DNA of 64,000 nucleotides from GCA-2708415 sp964351905 (lineage in GTDB: Bacteria; Pseudomonadota; Alphaproteobacteria; Micavibrionales; Micavibrionaceae), in NCBI GenBank assembly GCA_964351905.1, contig CAYGPG010000003.1:1-64000 (forward strand), read 5' to 3'. Below the pieces are notes generated by a model. That model made no database searches, had not been told where the DNA came from, and saw nothing but the letters and a program-made list of their open reading frames with translations. The translations under genes were made by a program, and so were the position numbers. How positions within the stretch are numbered: the stretch's first letter is position 1; every line of letters begins with the position of its first letter. This document shows positions 15,961 through 25,103 of this stretch, one piece after another.

Positions 15961-15976
15961 AGCGATAGTGGTGCCA
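15961..15976 (-). promoter_or_regulatory. Second, weaker sigma-54-like element upstream of flgF
   Basis: Minus-strand TGGCACCACTATCGCT keeps the -24 block and a TCGCT in place of TTGCA/T at -12. It lies across the assembly gap from flgF and may be inactive. Confidence 0.35.
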
Positions 15977-16159
15977 AATTTGACCAAAGAAGGTAAATTT
16001 TTCCAGCCTTGATAGGGCTTTAGTTGGTTTGAAGGGCTTGGAAACTGTGGGTCGTTACATAAAGCTTCTATTCAATAACCTTAAATTTTATTTATAATTA
16101 ATCAGATTCTTAACCGTGCTATGCTATTATAATGATTAAATTTTTAAGGATATCTTCCC

Positions 16160-16690
16160 ATGTCAAATGCAGAAAATGCCCCAGTTAATGCCTCTTTAGA
16201 TGATGATAAAGATTTTGAAGAAGAAGAAAAAGGCGGCTTAGGCGCCAAAAAGCTTCTTTTATTTGTCGTTTTACCTTTGTTAATAATTGGCGGTGGTGTT
16301 GGTGCTTACTTCACAGGAATGTTTGATACAGCTCCTGCGACAGAGGGTGAGAAAGAAGTACAAAAGGAAGCTTCAGAGACGCCAAATGCGGCCTTTGTCA
16401 AAATCCCTGATATGATTGTGAATTTAAGCAGTGATGATGGTCAGCCCCGTTATTTACGCTTAAGCGTTCAATTAGAACTACAAAATGAAAGTGATGTGGC
16501 GGCTGTTGAACAAGTCATGCCGCGTGTGATTGACCAGTTCCAAACTTATTTAAGGGAACTGCGTGTTCAAGATTTACGCGGATCAGCCGGAATTTATCGT
16601 CTGCAGATGGAATTGCTATCGCGTGTGAATGCGGCAGCTTATCCCGTAGAGGTTCAAGATGTATTGTTTCAGGAAATCCTGATACAATAA
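16160..16690 (+). CDS. fliL: Flagellar basal-body protein FliL
   Basis: FliL surrounds the stator at the basal body and supports torque. The 176-residue product has an acidic cytoplasmic N-terminus (1-28), one membrane helix (about 31-53, LLLFVVLPLLIIGGG) and a periplasmic FliL domain (about 80-176). That domain includes VKIPDMIVNLSSDDGQPRYL, the PRVIDQFQTYLRELRVQDL block and a C-terminal VQDVLFQEILIQ. It opens the plus-strand fliL-fliM-DUF6468-motE-motB block and is divergent from flgF. Confidence 0.92.
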   Translation: MSNAENAPVNASLDDDKDFEEEEKGGLGAKKLLLFVVLPLLIIGGGVGAYFTGMFDTAPATEGEKEVQKEASETPNAAFVKIPDMIVNLSSDDGQPRYLRLSVQLELQNESDVAAVEQVMPRVIDQFQTYLRELRVQDLRGSAGIYRLQMELLSRVNAAAYPVEVQDVLFQEILIQ

Positions 16691-16784
16691 ATATTGTCCT
16701 GATTTGCCAAAACGGCACGAAAATTGCGATAAAAATAGCAAATGTAGCGAGATAGTCATCTCTAAAAATAATATAAGATAACGA

Positions 16785-17861
16785 ATGAGCGATACGGAAA
16801 CAGAAGAATTAGAGGAAAAAGCAGTTGAAGCGCCTGAAGAAATGCAGGAAAGCCAAGACTCTGATGCGCCTGACCAAGATGGTGAAGGCGATGATTCCCG
16901 TATTCTCAATCAAGATGAAATTGACTCTCTCTTGGGCTTTGATGATGAGATTGATGGTCTAGGCCAAAGCTCTGGTGTCATGGCGCTTATCAATTCGGCT
17001 ATGGTCAATTACGAGCGTTTACCAATGCTCGATATTGTCTTTGATCGCCTTGTACGTTTGATGTCGACATCCCTTAGAAACCTGACATCTGATAATGTCG
17101 AAGTGTCTCTGGATCAGGTTTCAACAGTTCGCTTTGGCGATTACATGAATTCTATTCCGCTTCCGGCCATGTTGTCAGTCTTTAAAGCCGAGGAGTGGGA
17201 TAACCACGGCCTAATGGTCACGGACAGTGCGCTGATTTACTCTATCGTTGATGTATTACTTGGTGGGCGGAAAGGAACGCCGGCAATCCGAATTGAAGGC
17301 CGTCCTTATACAACAATTGAAACAAAGCTTGTTGAACGTATGGTGCAGGTCACGTTGAGCGATTTGTCATCCGCCTTTGATCCATTATCACCTGTTAGCT
17401 TTACACTAGATCGTATGGAAACCAATCCACGCTTTGCAACGATTACGCAAGGTGGAAACGCCTGTGTCCTCGCGCGTCTTCGTGTGGATATGGGGGATCG
17501 CGGGGGACGTGTTGAAGTGATTATTCCTTACGCTACGTTGGAGCCTATCCGTGAACTTCTTCTTCAAATGTTTATGGGGGAGAAATTTGGACGTGACTCT
17601 ATTTGGGAAAACCACTTAACCCAAGAGCTTTATCAAACAGAAGTATCCTTGCAAGCCATTCTTGGTGAGAAAGTATTACCGTTGCATGATCTTCTTGACT
17701 GGAAAATCGGCACGCAAATTATGTTCAACACCTTTATGAGTGATGAATTAGAATTGCGCTGTGGAAACGTTCCAATGTTCAAAGGACCTGTTGGTCAAAA
17801 AACAGGCAGTATCGCCGTTCAAATTGATAAATATGTTCAAGACCAAGATGAGGAGGATTGA
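16785..17861 (+). CDS. fliM: Flagellar motor switch protein FliM
   Basis: FliM is the C-ring component that binds CheY-P. The 358-residue product has the CheY-binding peptide LNQDEIDSLLGF at residues 41-52, preceded by an acidic region longer than usual. The middle domain (about 68-250) includes ERLPMLDIVFDRLVRLMS and GGRVEVIIPYATLEPIRELL. A C-terminal SpoA domain (about 275-345) follows, with LGEKVLPLHDLLDWKIGT. It ends 6 bases before the DUF6468 gene. Confidence 0.96.
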   Translation: MSDTETEELEEKAVEAPEEMQESQDSDAPDQDGEGDDSRILNQDEIDSLLGFDDEIDGLGQSSGVMALINSAMVNYERLPMLDIVFDRLVRLMSTSLRNLTSDNVEVSLDQVSTVRFGDYMNSIPLPAMLSVFKAEEWDNHGLMVTDSALIYSIVDVLLGGRKGTPAIRIEGRPYTTIETKLVERMVQVTLSDLSSAFDPLSPVSFTLDRMETNPRFATITQGGNACVLARLRVDMGDRGGRVEVIIPYATLEPIRELLLQMFMGEKFGRDSIWENHLTQELYQTEVSLQAILGEKVLPLHDLLDWKIGTQIMFNTFMSDELELRCGNVPMFKGPVGQKTGSIAVQIDKYVQDQDEED

Positions 17862-17867
17862 AGCTAG

Positions 17868-18686
17868 ATGAGTTATGATATCAGCTTTCTTTTGGATGGC
17901 CTCATTCTTGTATTTTTGAGTGTTACTATTTTTTATGCCGCGCGTTTGTCCCTTTTCTTGAAGAGCTTTCGGGAAGGTAAAGACGGCATGCAACTTCTAA
18001 TCCGTGATCTTTCTACGACCGTTGATAAGGCAGAGGAGTCTATCAAAATCATGAAAGGCTATTCAATGGAAACGGAGGAAGAACTTCGCGCCGTTATCCA
18101 AGAAGCAAAATTTTTATCCGATGAACTTCGCTTCATGAATGAAACGGGAGATGGGCTGGCAGATCGTTTAGAAAAACTGGCTAATCGCAATCGCGAACTT
18201 GTTGATCTGTTAGAAAATTCAGGTGGTATCGGTGTGCAGAGCAACTCAATGCCTAAACCTGATAAAGAAACAAAAGATCCTTGGGCTGTGGCTTCACAAG
18301 TCAAAGAGGCGATGAAAAATAAAATCAAGAACGAAAAAAACAATCACGATGATGGATTTGAAATAAGTGATTTTGACATCGATGAAGATGATGAATACGA
18401 CTTCAAGGCTTTAGACGATGGGGCGTACCGTGAAGAGGATATTCATAAATCACGTGTGAATACAGAGGCAAAAAGCAAAGTGCGAAGCTTTGCTATTTTT
18501 GATCGTGATCTTGCAGAAGGCCAAGAAAATATAATCAAAGATGATTTGGCAACAGATGATTATTATGATGATTTTAAAGATGAAGAATTGTTGATTGAAA
18601 AACAAAAATTTCACTCACAAGCCGAACAAGACTTATACGAAGCTCTTCAGCGACGTAAAAATAACAAAGTGAGTAAAGCATCATGA
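17868..18686 (+). CDS. DUF6468 membrane-anchored protein in the motor operon
   Basis: A 272-residue protein with an N-terminal membrane helix (about 8-28, LDGLILVFLSVTIFYAARLS). The conserved DUF6468-type coiled segment (about 29-115) includes LFLKSFREGKDGMQLLIRDL and EEELRAVIQEAKFLSDELRF. A long, highly acidic, probably disordered C-terminal half follows. I recall such genes between fliM and motE in many alphaproteobacteria; the function is unknown. It lies 6 bases after fliM, and its stop overlaps the motE start by 4 bases (ATGA). The helix-plus-coiled-coil layout would suit a stator or switch accessory. Confidence 0.75.
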   Translation: MSYDISFLLDGLILVFLSVTIFYAARLSLFLKSFREGKDGMQLLIRDLSTTVDKAEESIKIMKGYSMETEEELRAVIQEAKFLSDELRFMNETGDGLADRLEKLANRNRELVDLLENSGGIGVQSNSMPKPDKETKDPWAVASQVKEAMKNKIKNEKNNHDDGFEISDFDIDEDDEYDFKALDDGAYREEDIHKSRVNTEAKSKVRSFAIFDRDLAEGQENIIKDDLATDDYYDDFKDEELLIEKQKFHSQAEQDLYEALQRRKNNKVSKAS

Positions 18687-19405
18687 ATTGGATGGCGCGT
18701 TATAAAATAATGCCGCTTCTTGTGGTGGTGGCGGCACTCGCCTTCGGTGTTCGCTTTAGTGAATTTGTGACGGGTATGTCTTCTGCGCCTAAACAGGCTA
18801 TGGCACAGCAGGTTGAAGAAATGGTAGGCGAGTCTAATGATTTAGAAAGTTTAGGCGCACCTCCTGTTCCTGCCGCTCCGGTTATTGATCAAAATCCAAC
18901 AGGGGACATTGATAAACCCAGTGTTGAAGGCGGGGAGTCAATTGATTGGCGTGATGCAGGGGATACAGAGTTTGAATTTTCTGAAGTCCGTCAGGAATTA
19001 TTTGAAGACCTTACCGAGCGCCGTAAAAAATTAGATGAGCGTGAACGTGAACTATCTGTCCGTGAAGCATTGTTAAAAGCAGCTGAGCAAGAGCTTAATC
19101 AAAAATTTAATGAGCTTGTTTCTCTTCGCACTGAGATTAAAGACTTACTTGTTGTTCAAACAGAAGAAGAAAAGAAACGCACGGCGAGTTTGGTGAAGAT
19201 ATACGAAGGTATGAAGCCAAAAGATGCAGCGCGGATTTTCAATACATTAGATCTTGATGTCTTGCTTAGTGTTTTATCAGATATGTCAGAACGAAAATCT
19301 GCACCAATTCTTGCTTCTATGGATCCGGAGCGTGCCAGAACGGTGACAATCATGCTGATGGAGCAAAAATCTCTACCGACTCTTTCGGATGATTTACTGA
19401 ATTAA
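18683..19405 (+). CDS. motE: MotE-like stator chaperone
   Basis: MotE is described in Sinorhizobium as a periplasmic chaperone for the motor protein MotC. The 240-residue product has an N-terminal signal or anchor (about 8-24), a Pro-rich spacer and a coiled coil (about 108-165, RRKKLDERERELSVREALLK). A C-terminal MgtE-N-like domain (about 170-235) carries IYEGMKPKDAARIFNTLDLD and ILASMDPERARTVTIMLMEQ. It starts inside the last codon of the DUF6468 gene, so the two are coupled. A motC homologue is not in the window. Confidence 0.8.
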   Translation: MNWMARYKIMPLLVVVAALAFGVRFSEFVTGMSSAPKQAMAQQVEEMVGESNDLESLGAPPVPAAPVIDQNPTGDIDKPSVEGGESIDWRDAGDTEFEFSEVRQELFEDLTERRKKLDERERELSVREALLKAAEQELNQKFNELVSLRTEIKDLLVVQTEEEKKRTASLVKIYEGMKPKDAARIFNTLDLDVLLSVLSDMSERKSAPILASMDPERARTVTIMLMEQKSLPTLSDDLLN

Positions 19406-19426
19406 ATTTAACAACTAAAAATAAAA

Positions 19427-20164
19427 ATGAGATTTTTTAGACGCCGCCGAAGAATTGAACAAAGCTCTGGCAGTAACAATACTGGTCAGATGATGAACTT
19501 GTCTTTGTTCATTATGTTGTTGGCATTTTTTATTGTGCTCAATAGTCTTTCTTCATACGAGGAATTAAAAACGGAAAAAGTAAAGCGCAGTATTGAGCTT
19601 GCTTTTTCAAAAGATCCCAACGTAGAAATTATGAAGTCTTCAACAACGCCTGATCCTGCGGAGGCTATGCGTCAGGGACATACATTTGACCGTTTGGATG
19701 CTTTATTTAATGCTCAAATTTCATCTTTTGAAGCCGTTCAGAGTAAAAGTCAAGGCGTCATGATGATTCAATTGCCTTATGAGGAATTTGAACAAGCTAT
19801 CATGGCTGTCGGCCAGAAAGATTTGCTGCAGTACCCTTCAAGAAAAGCCATCCGCGGCAACTTTTTCTTGCCAACGCTTTCTTCTATTATTAGACGTAAT
19901 ATTGATGGCGCACCTACGCGCATGGAAATTTTACTCAACGCGCCAACCAACCCTGCGGAATTAAATAATTTAAAGCCCAATGAAATGAACAAATTAATTT
20001 CTAAGGTGGCCACATTTTCTGAGCGTCTTGAAAAACAAGGCGTTCCTGAAAAACTATTGAATATTGGTGTTCAAAAAGGAAATCCTGAATTTGTGAATTT
20101 AGTTTTTCGAAAATATGTTCCTTTTTCGCCTGTTGATCAAGCTGAGGAGTTGAATATTCAATGA
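19427..20164 (+). CDS. MotB-like protein lacking the proton-binding aspartate and a clear OmpA domain
   Basis: A 245-residue protein with a strongly basic N-terminus (FFRRRRRIE) and one membrane helix (about 23-40, NLSLFIMLLAFFIVLNS). Aligned by its AFF motif to MotB, residue 26 is Ser where MotB has the essential proton-binding Asp. The soluble part (about 50-240) has no GHTD or LSxxRA motif, though its length and spacing resemble an OmpA-like fold that has drifted. Its stop overlaps the start of the canonical motB by 4 bases (ATGA), so the two proteins are probably made in matched amounts. A non-conducting partner subunit is possible; function unproven. Confidence 0.65.
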   Translation: MRFFRRRRRIEQSSGSNNTGQMMNLSLFIMLLAFFIVLNSLSSYEELKTEKVKRSIELAFSKDPNVEIMKSSTTPDPAEAMRQGHTFDRLDALFNAQISSFEAVQSKSQGVMMIQLPYEEFEQAIMAVGQKDLLQYPSRKAIRGNFFLPTLSSIIRRNIDGAPTRMEILLNAPTNPAELNNLKPNEMNKLISKVATFSERLEKQGVPEKLLNIGVQKGNPEFVNLVFRKYVPFSPVDQAEELNIQ

Positions 20165-20970
20165 GTAGCGAGGCAGACAATAATAAAGAAGAGAAAAAAG
20201 TAATTCAGCTGCCTCGTCGCTTTAACCGCCGTATGGGCGATAATGGTGGTGAAGGAAGCAGCAGTATGTGGCTTATTTCCTTCACGGATGTGATGGCGCT
20301 TATGCTCACTTTTTTTGTCCTCTTATTTGCGATGTCCAATCCAAAACAAGAGGAATGGCAGGATTTTACACAGCAAATTCAGGAAAATTTTAATCGTTTC
20401 GAAGGCGCTCCTGATAATAGAGGGGCAGAAGACGCCATTAACATTGAGAAAATCAATTTTTCTAAAGCCCTGAATCTCAGCTATTTACGTATATTGATTG
20501 AAAATTTAATTGAGAAAGAGCCCGCTCTTCGTAATGCTAAAATTATTGAAGCTGATAAGAGTTTGATTATCTCTTTACCGCAAAACATTCTTTTTGAAGC
20601 GGGGAGTGCCAATGTTAAGTCAGAAGCAAATAGAGCTATCTACACGCTTGCTACTACATTGAAGCGTATAAAAAACCGGATAGAGATTGTTGGGCATACA
20701 GACCCAAGACCAATGGTTGATGGAACGAATAATTCAAATTGGAAATTATCTCTGGCACGGGCGGCAAATGTAGGGGCTGTTTTAAATAATGTTGGATATG
20801 AGCGTGCCATAACAGTGCGTGGTCAGGCCAGTGGTCGATTTGATGATATTCCTGATACAGTTCCTGAGCGCGAGCGTTTGGATCTATCGCGCCGTGTGGA
20901 TGTTGTTGTTATGGAAGATGATGGTAGAAGTGCAAAGCTATTTGACATTGGATTACCTAAACTTCCTTAA
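20161..20970 (+). CDS. motB: Flagellar motor stator protein MotB
   Basis: MotB anchors the stator to peptidoglycan and carries the proton site. The 269-residue product has a cytoplasmic N-terminus and one membrane helix (about 36-58, WLISFTDVMALMLTFFVLLF) with Asp43 in the conserved position. An OmpA-like domain (about 145-255) has EIVGHTDPRP (GHTD at 178-181), LSLARAANVGAVL and LSRRVDVVV. It follows the Asp-less paralogue with a 4-base overlap. motA is absent from the window and must be elsewhere. Confidence 0.9.
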   Translation: MSSEADNNKEEKKVIQLPRRFNRRMGDNGGEGSSSMWLISFTDVMALMLTFFVLLFAMSNPKQEEWQDFTQQIQENFNRFEGAPDNRGAEDAINIEKINFSKALNLSYLRILIENLIEKEPALRNAKIIEADKSLIISLPQNILFEAGSANVKSEANRAIYTLATTLKRIKNRIEIVGHTDPRPMVDGTNNSNWKLSLARAANVGAVLNNVGYERAITVRGQASGRFDDIPDTVPERERLDLSRRVDVVVMEDDGRSAKLFDIGLPKLP

Positions 20971-21063
20971 TCTTACTTCAAAAGTGTATATTTCCGTGTG
21001 AAACTTTAACGAATTTTATCCTCTATCTTGTTCTTTTCTGGCCCTTATGGCAGTTTTTAAATT

Positions 21064-23979
21064 ATGAAATTTTTTCGCTATTTCAGCGTTTTATTAGCAT
21101 TTTTTCTTCTGACATTTTTAATAAATCTGTCGGCTTCATTTGCACAACTAAATGTTAATTTAAGAACAGGGGCGCATGATGAATACACACGTCTTGTTTT
21201 TGATTGGCCTGAAGCGACAACCTATAGCGTTTTAAAATCTACAGATATACTGACTATCTCTTTTGACCGCGAAGCGAATATCGATCTTGGCGTTGTAAAT
21301 AACGCTTCTTTAGAAAATATTGGTAACGCGCGTCTCATTTCATCGGCAGGTGAAGCTTTGAATTTATCAATTCAAATTAACCCACAAAGCAGAGTGCGAG
21401 ATTTTAAAATCGGTAATCGTGTTGTTATTGATGTTTATAATGCACCGGGTGAGGTTCAAAAAACCAATACTTCAAATATCGTTCAGCAAGAGCCTGAAAC
21501 AAAAACACCACAACCTGCTCAAGAGTTACCTTCATCTGATAAATCGCCCTCATCGGATACAAATGAAGTTGAAGTTGAAAATCTAAGTGGTCTTGAGCCG
21601 CATATTATCACGATGACATCTACGAACGCTGTGGGTATGGCGGCTTTTGAAAGAGAGGGCTTTCTATGGATTGTCTTTGATAATCCTGCTTTGAGAAATG
21701 CTCCTGTTTTGGCAGGCCCGCAAAAAGACAAGCTCCCCAAAATTGAAAAAATAGAGATTGAAAATGGCATTGCTTATCGCATGCCGATCATTCCTGGCTT
21801 TAAATTTTACGGTGAAGGGGGCGGGTTGCTCTGGCGTATTGTCATGACGCAAAACCCAAGGCGAACAAACCCAGTTTCACCGCTTGTTGAGAATATTGAT
21901 GATACGGCGATTAAGGGCGGTACGTTGGTTTGGCCTTTCAAAACGACAGGTAAAATCTTAAAGCTACAAGACCCCCTTATTGGGGACGACATGACGATTG
22001 TTACCGTTGGGGGATCAGAAGATTTTTCTGGTGTGAAACGTTCATATGTTGATTTAGAAACATTTCATGCGCCTATTGGACTTGCTTATGCGGCCAAGAG
22101 CGATAACGTCACAGCCAGTAAATCACCTAAAGGGTTGGAGATATCCAGCCCCATGGGTTTGGCATTATCTTCTGCAAAAGACAGCGCACTTGCTGTTCTT
22201 AAAGATGATATCGAAAAAGAAGACAATTTCTTTGATGACCTTGAAAGAACAGAACGTTTAAATCTGATTTATGATTTTGATCGTTGGGAAATGGGCGGCT
22301 TGCGTGCCTTAGACAACAATCGCCAAATTTTGATGCGCGGCATTGGAGCCAAAAAAGGATCAGGCAAAGTTGAAGATATTATTACATTGGCCAAACTTAA
22401 TTTAGCAAATGACAGAGGCCCTGAGGCGCTTGGATTGCTGCGCGTTGCAGCGCAAGAATTGCCAGGTATTGATGAAGATCCAGAATATATTGCACTGCGT
22501 GGTGCTGCGGAAATTCTGTCTGATCAATATGCTGAAGGTTTGAGAGATTTATCTGATCCGTCTTTAACGCAATATACAGAACGTAATTATTGGCGTGCAG
22601 TGGCTTTGGCTGGGTTAGAGGATTGGCAACAAGCTGATCAAGTGATGCCGACAGATTTTGAAGTTTTAGAATCCTACCCATTACCAATAAGAAAACCGCT
22701 CACCTTATATTTGGCAGAAATTTCACTGCGAGCAGGAAAGTCACGGCAGGCTGAAGAGTTGCTGGCATCCATAGAATCCGAATTTCCGATGATGAGCTTA
22801 TCCGAACAATCAGCATGGAAATATTTGAACGGAGAATTAGAACGCCAAATCGGTAATCCAGAAACAGCTATTGAAAACTGGAAAACGCTTGTTACTGGAA
22901 AAGACGATTATTATCGCGCAAAGGCAGGACTTTCCCTTACCAAATTGCAATTGGAACGCAAAAAAATTACACCGGCGAAGGCAATCGATCGTTTAGAAGG
23001 CCTCCGTTACGCATGGCGTGGTGATGAATTAGAAAGCCTCATAAACTTACGTTTGGGCGAGGTTTATATCCAAAACGGGGATTACTTAAAAGGCCTTTCG
23101 GTCTTAAGAAATGCTATTTCTTTATCCCCTGATGCCCCTGTTACCGCAGAAGTGACAGAGTATATGACAGAAACTTTCAAGAAAATTTTTACTGATGGTA
23201 CGCTTGATAAAATGTCGCCGATTGATGCAATTAGTGTCTACGAAGAATTTAAAGAACTGACACCCATGGGAGAAGAGGGCGATATCTTCGTTCAAAATTT
23301 GGCAGAACGTTTGGTTGAGATTGATTTATTGGCGCGCGCGAGCGAATTACTCAAAGACCAGCTTGATAATCGCCTAAAAGGTCAAAAAGCAATTGAAGTT
23401 GGTATTCGCCTTGCCGCGATAGAATTAATAGATGGCAAACCCGAAGAAGCATTGCAAACAATTGATACCACTCAGCAAAAAATTAATGTCTACCAAGGCG
23501 CAGATAAAAGTAAGATGCAACGTGAGCTTTCCCTTCTAAAAGTGCGCGCACTTTCAAAAGTGAACAGGTCATCTGAAGCTTTAACGTTGCTAAATAGCTT
23601 GTCGGCAGGCGAAGATAGAAGCCGTTTACGCGCTGATATTGCTTGGACAGCAGGGCAGTGGGATCAGGCCGCATCTGCTTTTCAAGACCTCATTTCACGC
23701 GCAAATATTTCACTGACACGCCCCGCAGAGGATTATGAGATAAATCTTGTTATTAACCGCGCCATTGCTCTGAACTTAGCGGGACAGCGTGGTGATTTGG
23801 AAACATTGAGAAACACCTATCAAGATTTAATGACGCAAACAGATAAATCCAAAATATTTGATTTGGTCACTCGTCCAAGGCAACTTGGTGTTCTTGAAAA
23901 CCAAGACACAATCAATTCTCTCATTTCTGAGGTCGATTTATTTGGTGAGTTTTTAGAAAATTATAAAGATTCTAACTAA
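21064..23979 (+). CDS. Large secreted TPR protein of the flagellar cluster
   Basis: A 971-residue protein with a signal peptide (1-27, ending SASFA). A beta-rich N-terminal domain (about 28-130) resembles the AMIN fold (LNVNLRTGAHDEYTRLVFDW). A Pro/Ser linker and a second beta region (about 180-330) follow, then a long helical array from about residue 400 to the end. That array has TPR-like units such as AKLNLANDRGPEALGLLRVA and AEISLRAGKSRQAEELLASI. AMIN-type domains often bind peptidoglycan, so a periplasmic scaffold near the motor is plausible. It follows motB by about 90 bases and is convergent with fliP. No specific function can be assigned. Confidence 0.7.
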   Translation: MKFFRYFSVLLAFFLLTFLINLSASFAQLNVNLRTGAHDEYTRLVFDWPEATTYSVLKSTDILTISFDREANIDLGVVNNASLENIGNARLISSAGEALNLSIQINPQSRVRDFKIGNRVVIDVYNAPGEVQKTNTSNIVQQEPETKTPQPAQELPSSDKSPSSDTNEVEVENLSGLEPHIITMTSTNAVGMAAFEREGFLWIVFDNPALRNAPVLAGPQKDKLPKIEKIEIENGIAYRMPIIPGFKFYGEGGGLLWRIVMTQNPRRTNPVSPLVENIDDTAIKGGTLVWPFKTTGKILKLQDPLIGDDMTIVTVGGSEDFSGVKRSYVDLETFHAPIGLAYAAKSDNVTASKSPKGLEISSPMGLALSSAKDSALAVLKDDIEKEDNFFDDLERTERLNLIYDFDRWEMGGLRALDNNRQILMRGIGAKKGSGKVEDIITLAKLNLANDRGPEALGLLRVAAQELPGIDEDPEYIALRGAAEILSDQYAEGLRDLSDPSLTQYTERNYWRAVALAGLEDWQQADQVMPTDFEVLESYPLPIRKPLTLYLAEISLRAGKSRQAEELLASIESEFPMMSLSEQSAWKYLNGELERQIGNPETAIENWKTLVTGKDDYYRAKAGLSLTKLQLERKKITPAKAIDRLEGLRYAWRGDELESLINLRLGEVYIQNGDYLKGLSVLRNAISLSPDAPVTAEVTEYMTETFKKIFTDGTLDKMSPIDAISVYEEFKELTPMGEEGDIFVQNLAERLVEIDLLARASELLKDQLDNRLKGQKAIEVGIRLAAIELIDGKPEEALQTIDTTQQKINVYQGADKSKMQRELSLLKVRALSKVNRSSEALTLLNSLSAGEDRSRLRADIAWTAGQWDQAASAFQDLISRANISLTRPAEDYEINLVINRAIALNLAGQRGDLETLRNTYQDLMTQTDKSKIFDLVTRPRQLGVLENQDTINSLISEVDLFGEFLENYKDSN

Positions 23980-23984
23980 CGTTT

Positions 23985-24815
23985 TTATCCAACGCCGGAT
24001 ACTGGCGCGACTTGGCTAAAGCTTTGGATGAGGGAGCCTGATATGAGGTACCATCCATCAACTAGCACGAAGAAAATGATTTTAAACGGCAGGGAAATCA
24101 TGACGGGCGGTAACATCATCATACCCATCGACATCAGGATAGAGGCCGTCACCATATCAATAATGAGGAAGGGTAGGAATAACATAAATCCAATTTCAAA
24201 AGCACGACGCAACTCTGAAATCATGAAAGAGGGGATTAAAACCTGAAGCGGAATATCATCCGCACTATCGTAGGGTCCACTCTCACTTAGACCAGTAAAA
24301 AGCTGTAGGTCTGTTTCACGGACATGCACAAGCATAAAGTCACGAAACGGTTGCATGCCATTTTCAAAAGCAGTGACCTCGTCTATTTCTTCATTAATAA
24401 GCGGTTGTAATCCCTCTTCATAGGCACGCGTAAAGGTTGGTGCCATGATGAAAAACGTCAGAAACAATGCGAGTGAAACCATGACCGTGTTTGGTGGTGT
24501 TTGTTGAATCCCAATCGCGGTTCTTAAAAATGACAACACCACGATAATACGCGTAAAAGATGTCATCATAATAAGGATAGAGGGCGCGAGGGAGAGAATG
24601 GATAAGATCGCAACCAATTGAATAACACGACCTGTTACCGTTCCACTTTCGCCTGTTCCTAAATCTAATGAAATGGCCTGTGCCACAGCAGGTGAAGTCG
24701 TTAGTGCAAATAAAAGGGCGCCACATAAACCTGAGATAGCCAGATTGATAAGAACAAAACGCTTCATGCTCTTATCAAAAAAAGGAGGACGTTTTTCTTT
24801 AATTTTTTGTTTCAT
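23985..24815 (-). CDS. fliP: Flagellar export gate protein FliP
   Basis: FliP is the core of the FliPQR export gate. The product has a cleavable-signal-like N-terminus (about 17-45) and then the FliP core with SLAPSILIMMTSFTRIIVVL, LRTAIGIQQTPPNTVMVSLA, PFRDFMLVHVRETDLQLF and the final LPFKIIFFVLVDGWYLISGS. At 276 residues it is slightly long. The first ATG overlaps fliO by 17 bases; an internal ATG (residue 17, KRFVLINLAISG) just before the signal could be the real start. fliQ and fliR lie on the other strand at 27254-28324. Confidence 0.95.
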   Translation of the reverse strand: MKQKIKEKRPPFFDKSMKRFVLINLAISGLCGALLFALTTSPAVAQAISLDLGTGESGTVTGRVIQLVAILSILSLAPSILIMMTSFTRIIVVLSFLRTAIGIQQTPPNTVMVSLALFLTFFIMAPTFTRAYEEGLQPLINEEIDEVTAFENGMQPFRDFMLVHVRETDLQLFTGLSESGPYDSADDIPLQVLIPSFMISELRRAFEIGFMLFLPFLIIDMVTASILMSMGMMMLPPVMISLPFKIIFFVLVDGWYLISGSLIQSFSQVAPVSGVG

Positions 24816-25101
24816 TGGTTGGCTCTTTTGGTGCTTTAATATTTGTCTCTATAACAGTTTCACCTGCTGTGCTTAAAAGCACAAGGTGTTGTGTTGCATC
24901 ACGTTGTATTAAAACGGCCTTCCTCTTCGCATCAACTGGCAGAATTTCAACAATTTTTAGTCGTTTTTTAGATTTTGATCCAATTGGGGATATCCCGTTA
25001 TGGCCCCACCCAAGACGTTTGAGTGCTATGGAAAGCCCTCCCATGAGTGCCAAAACAAAGACAAGCGCAAAGAAAAATTTTAGGTAATCGACATAATCCA
25101 T
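24799..25101 (-). CDS. fliO: Flagellar export protein FliO
   Basis: FliO helps FliP oligomerise. The 100-residue product has one membrane helix (about 7-27, LKFFFALVFVLALMGGLSIA) and a short cytoplasmic FliO domain (RLKIVEILPVDAKRKAVLIQ, then HLVLLSTAGETVIET). Its end overlaps the fliP start by 17 bases, so translation is coupled, and it starts 2 bases after the small unknown gene upstream. Confidence 0.87.
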   Translation of the reverse strand: MDYVDYLKFFFALVFVLALMGGLSIALKRLGWGHNGISPIGSKSKKRLKIVEILPVDAKRKAVLIQRDATQHLVLLSTAGETVIETNIKAPKEPTNETKN

Positions 25102-25103
25102 TT

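Larger units (their letters stand above)
15701..16159. other. Divergent regulatory region between flgF and fliL, with an assembly gap
   Basis: This 459-base AT-rich region holds one clear and one weaker sigma-54 element on the minus strand (15792-15807 and 15961-15976), a TATAAT (16128-16133) ahead of fliL, and ten N (15827-15836). I see no gene. The flanks of the gap share no overlap, so real sequence may be missing here. Confidence 0.7.
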
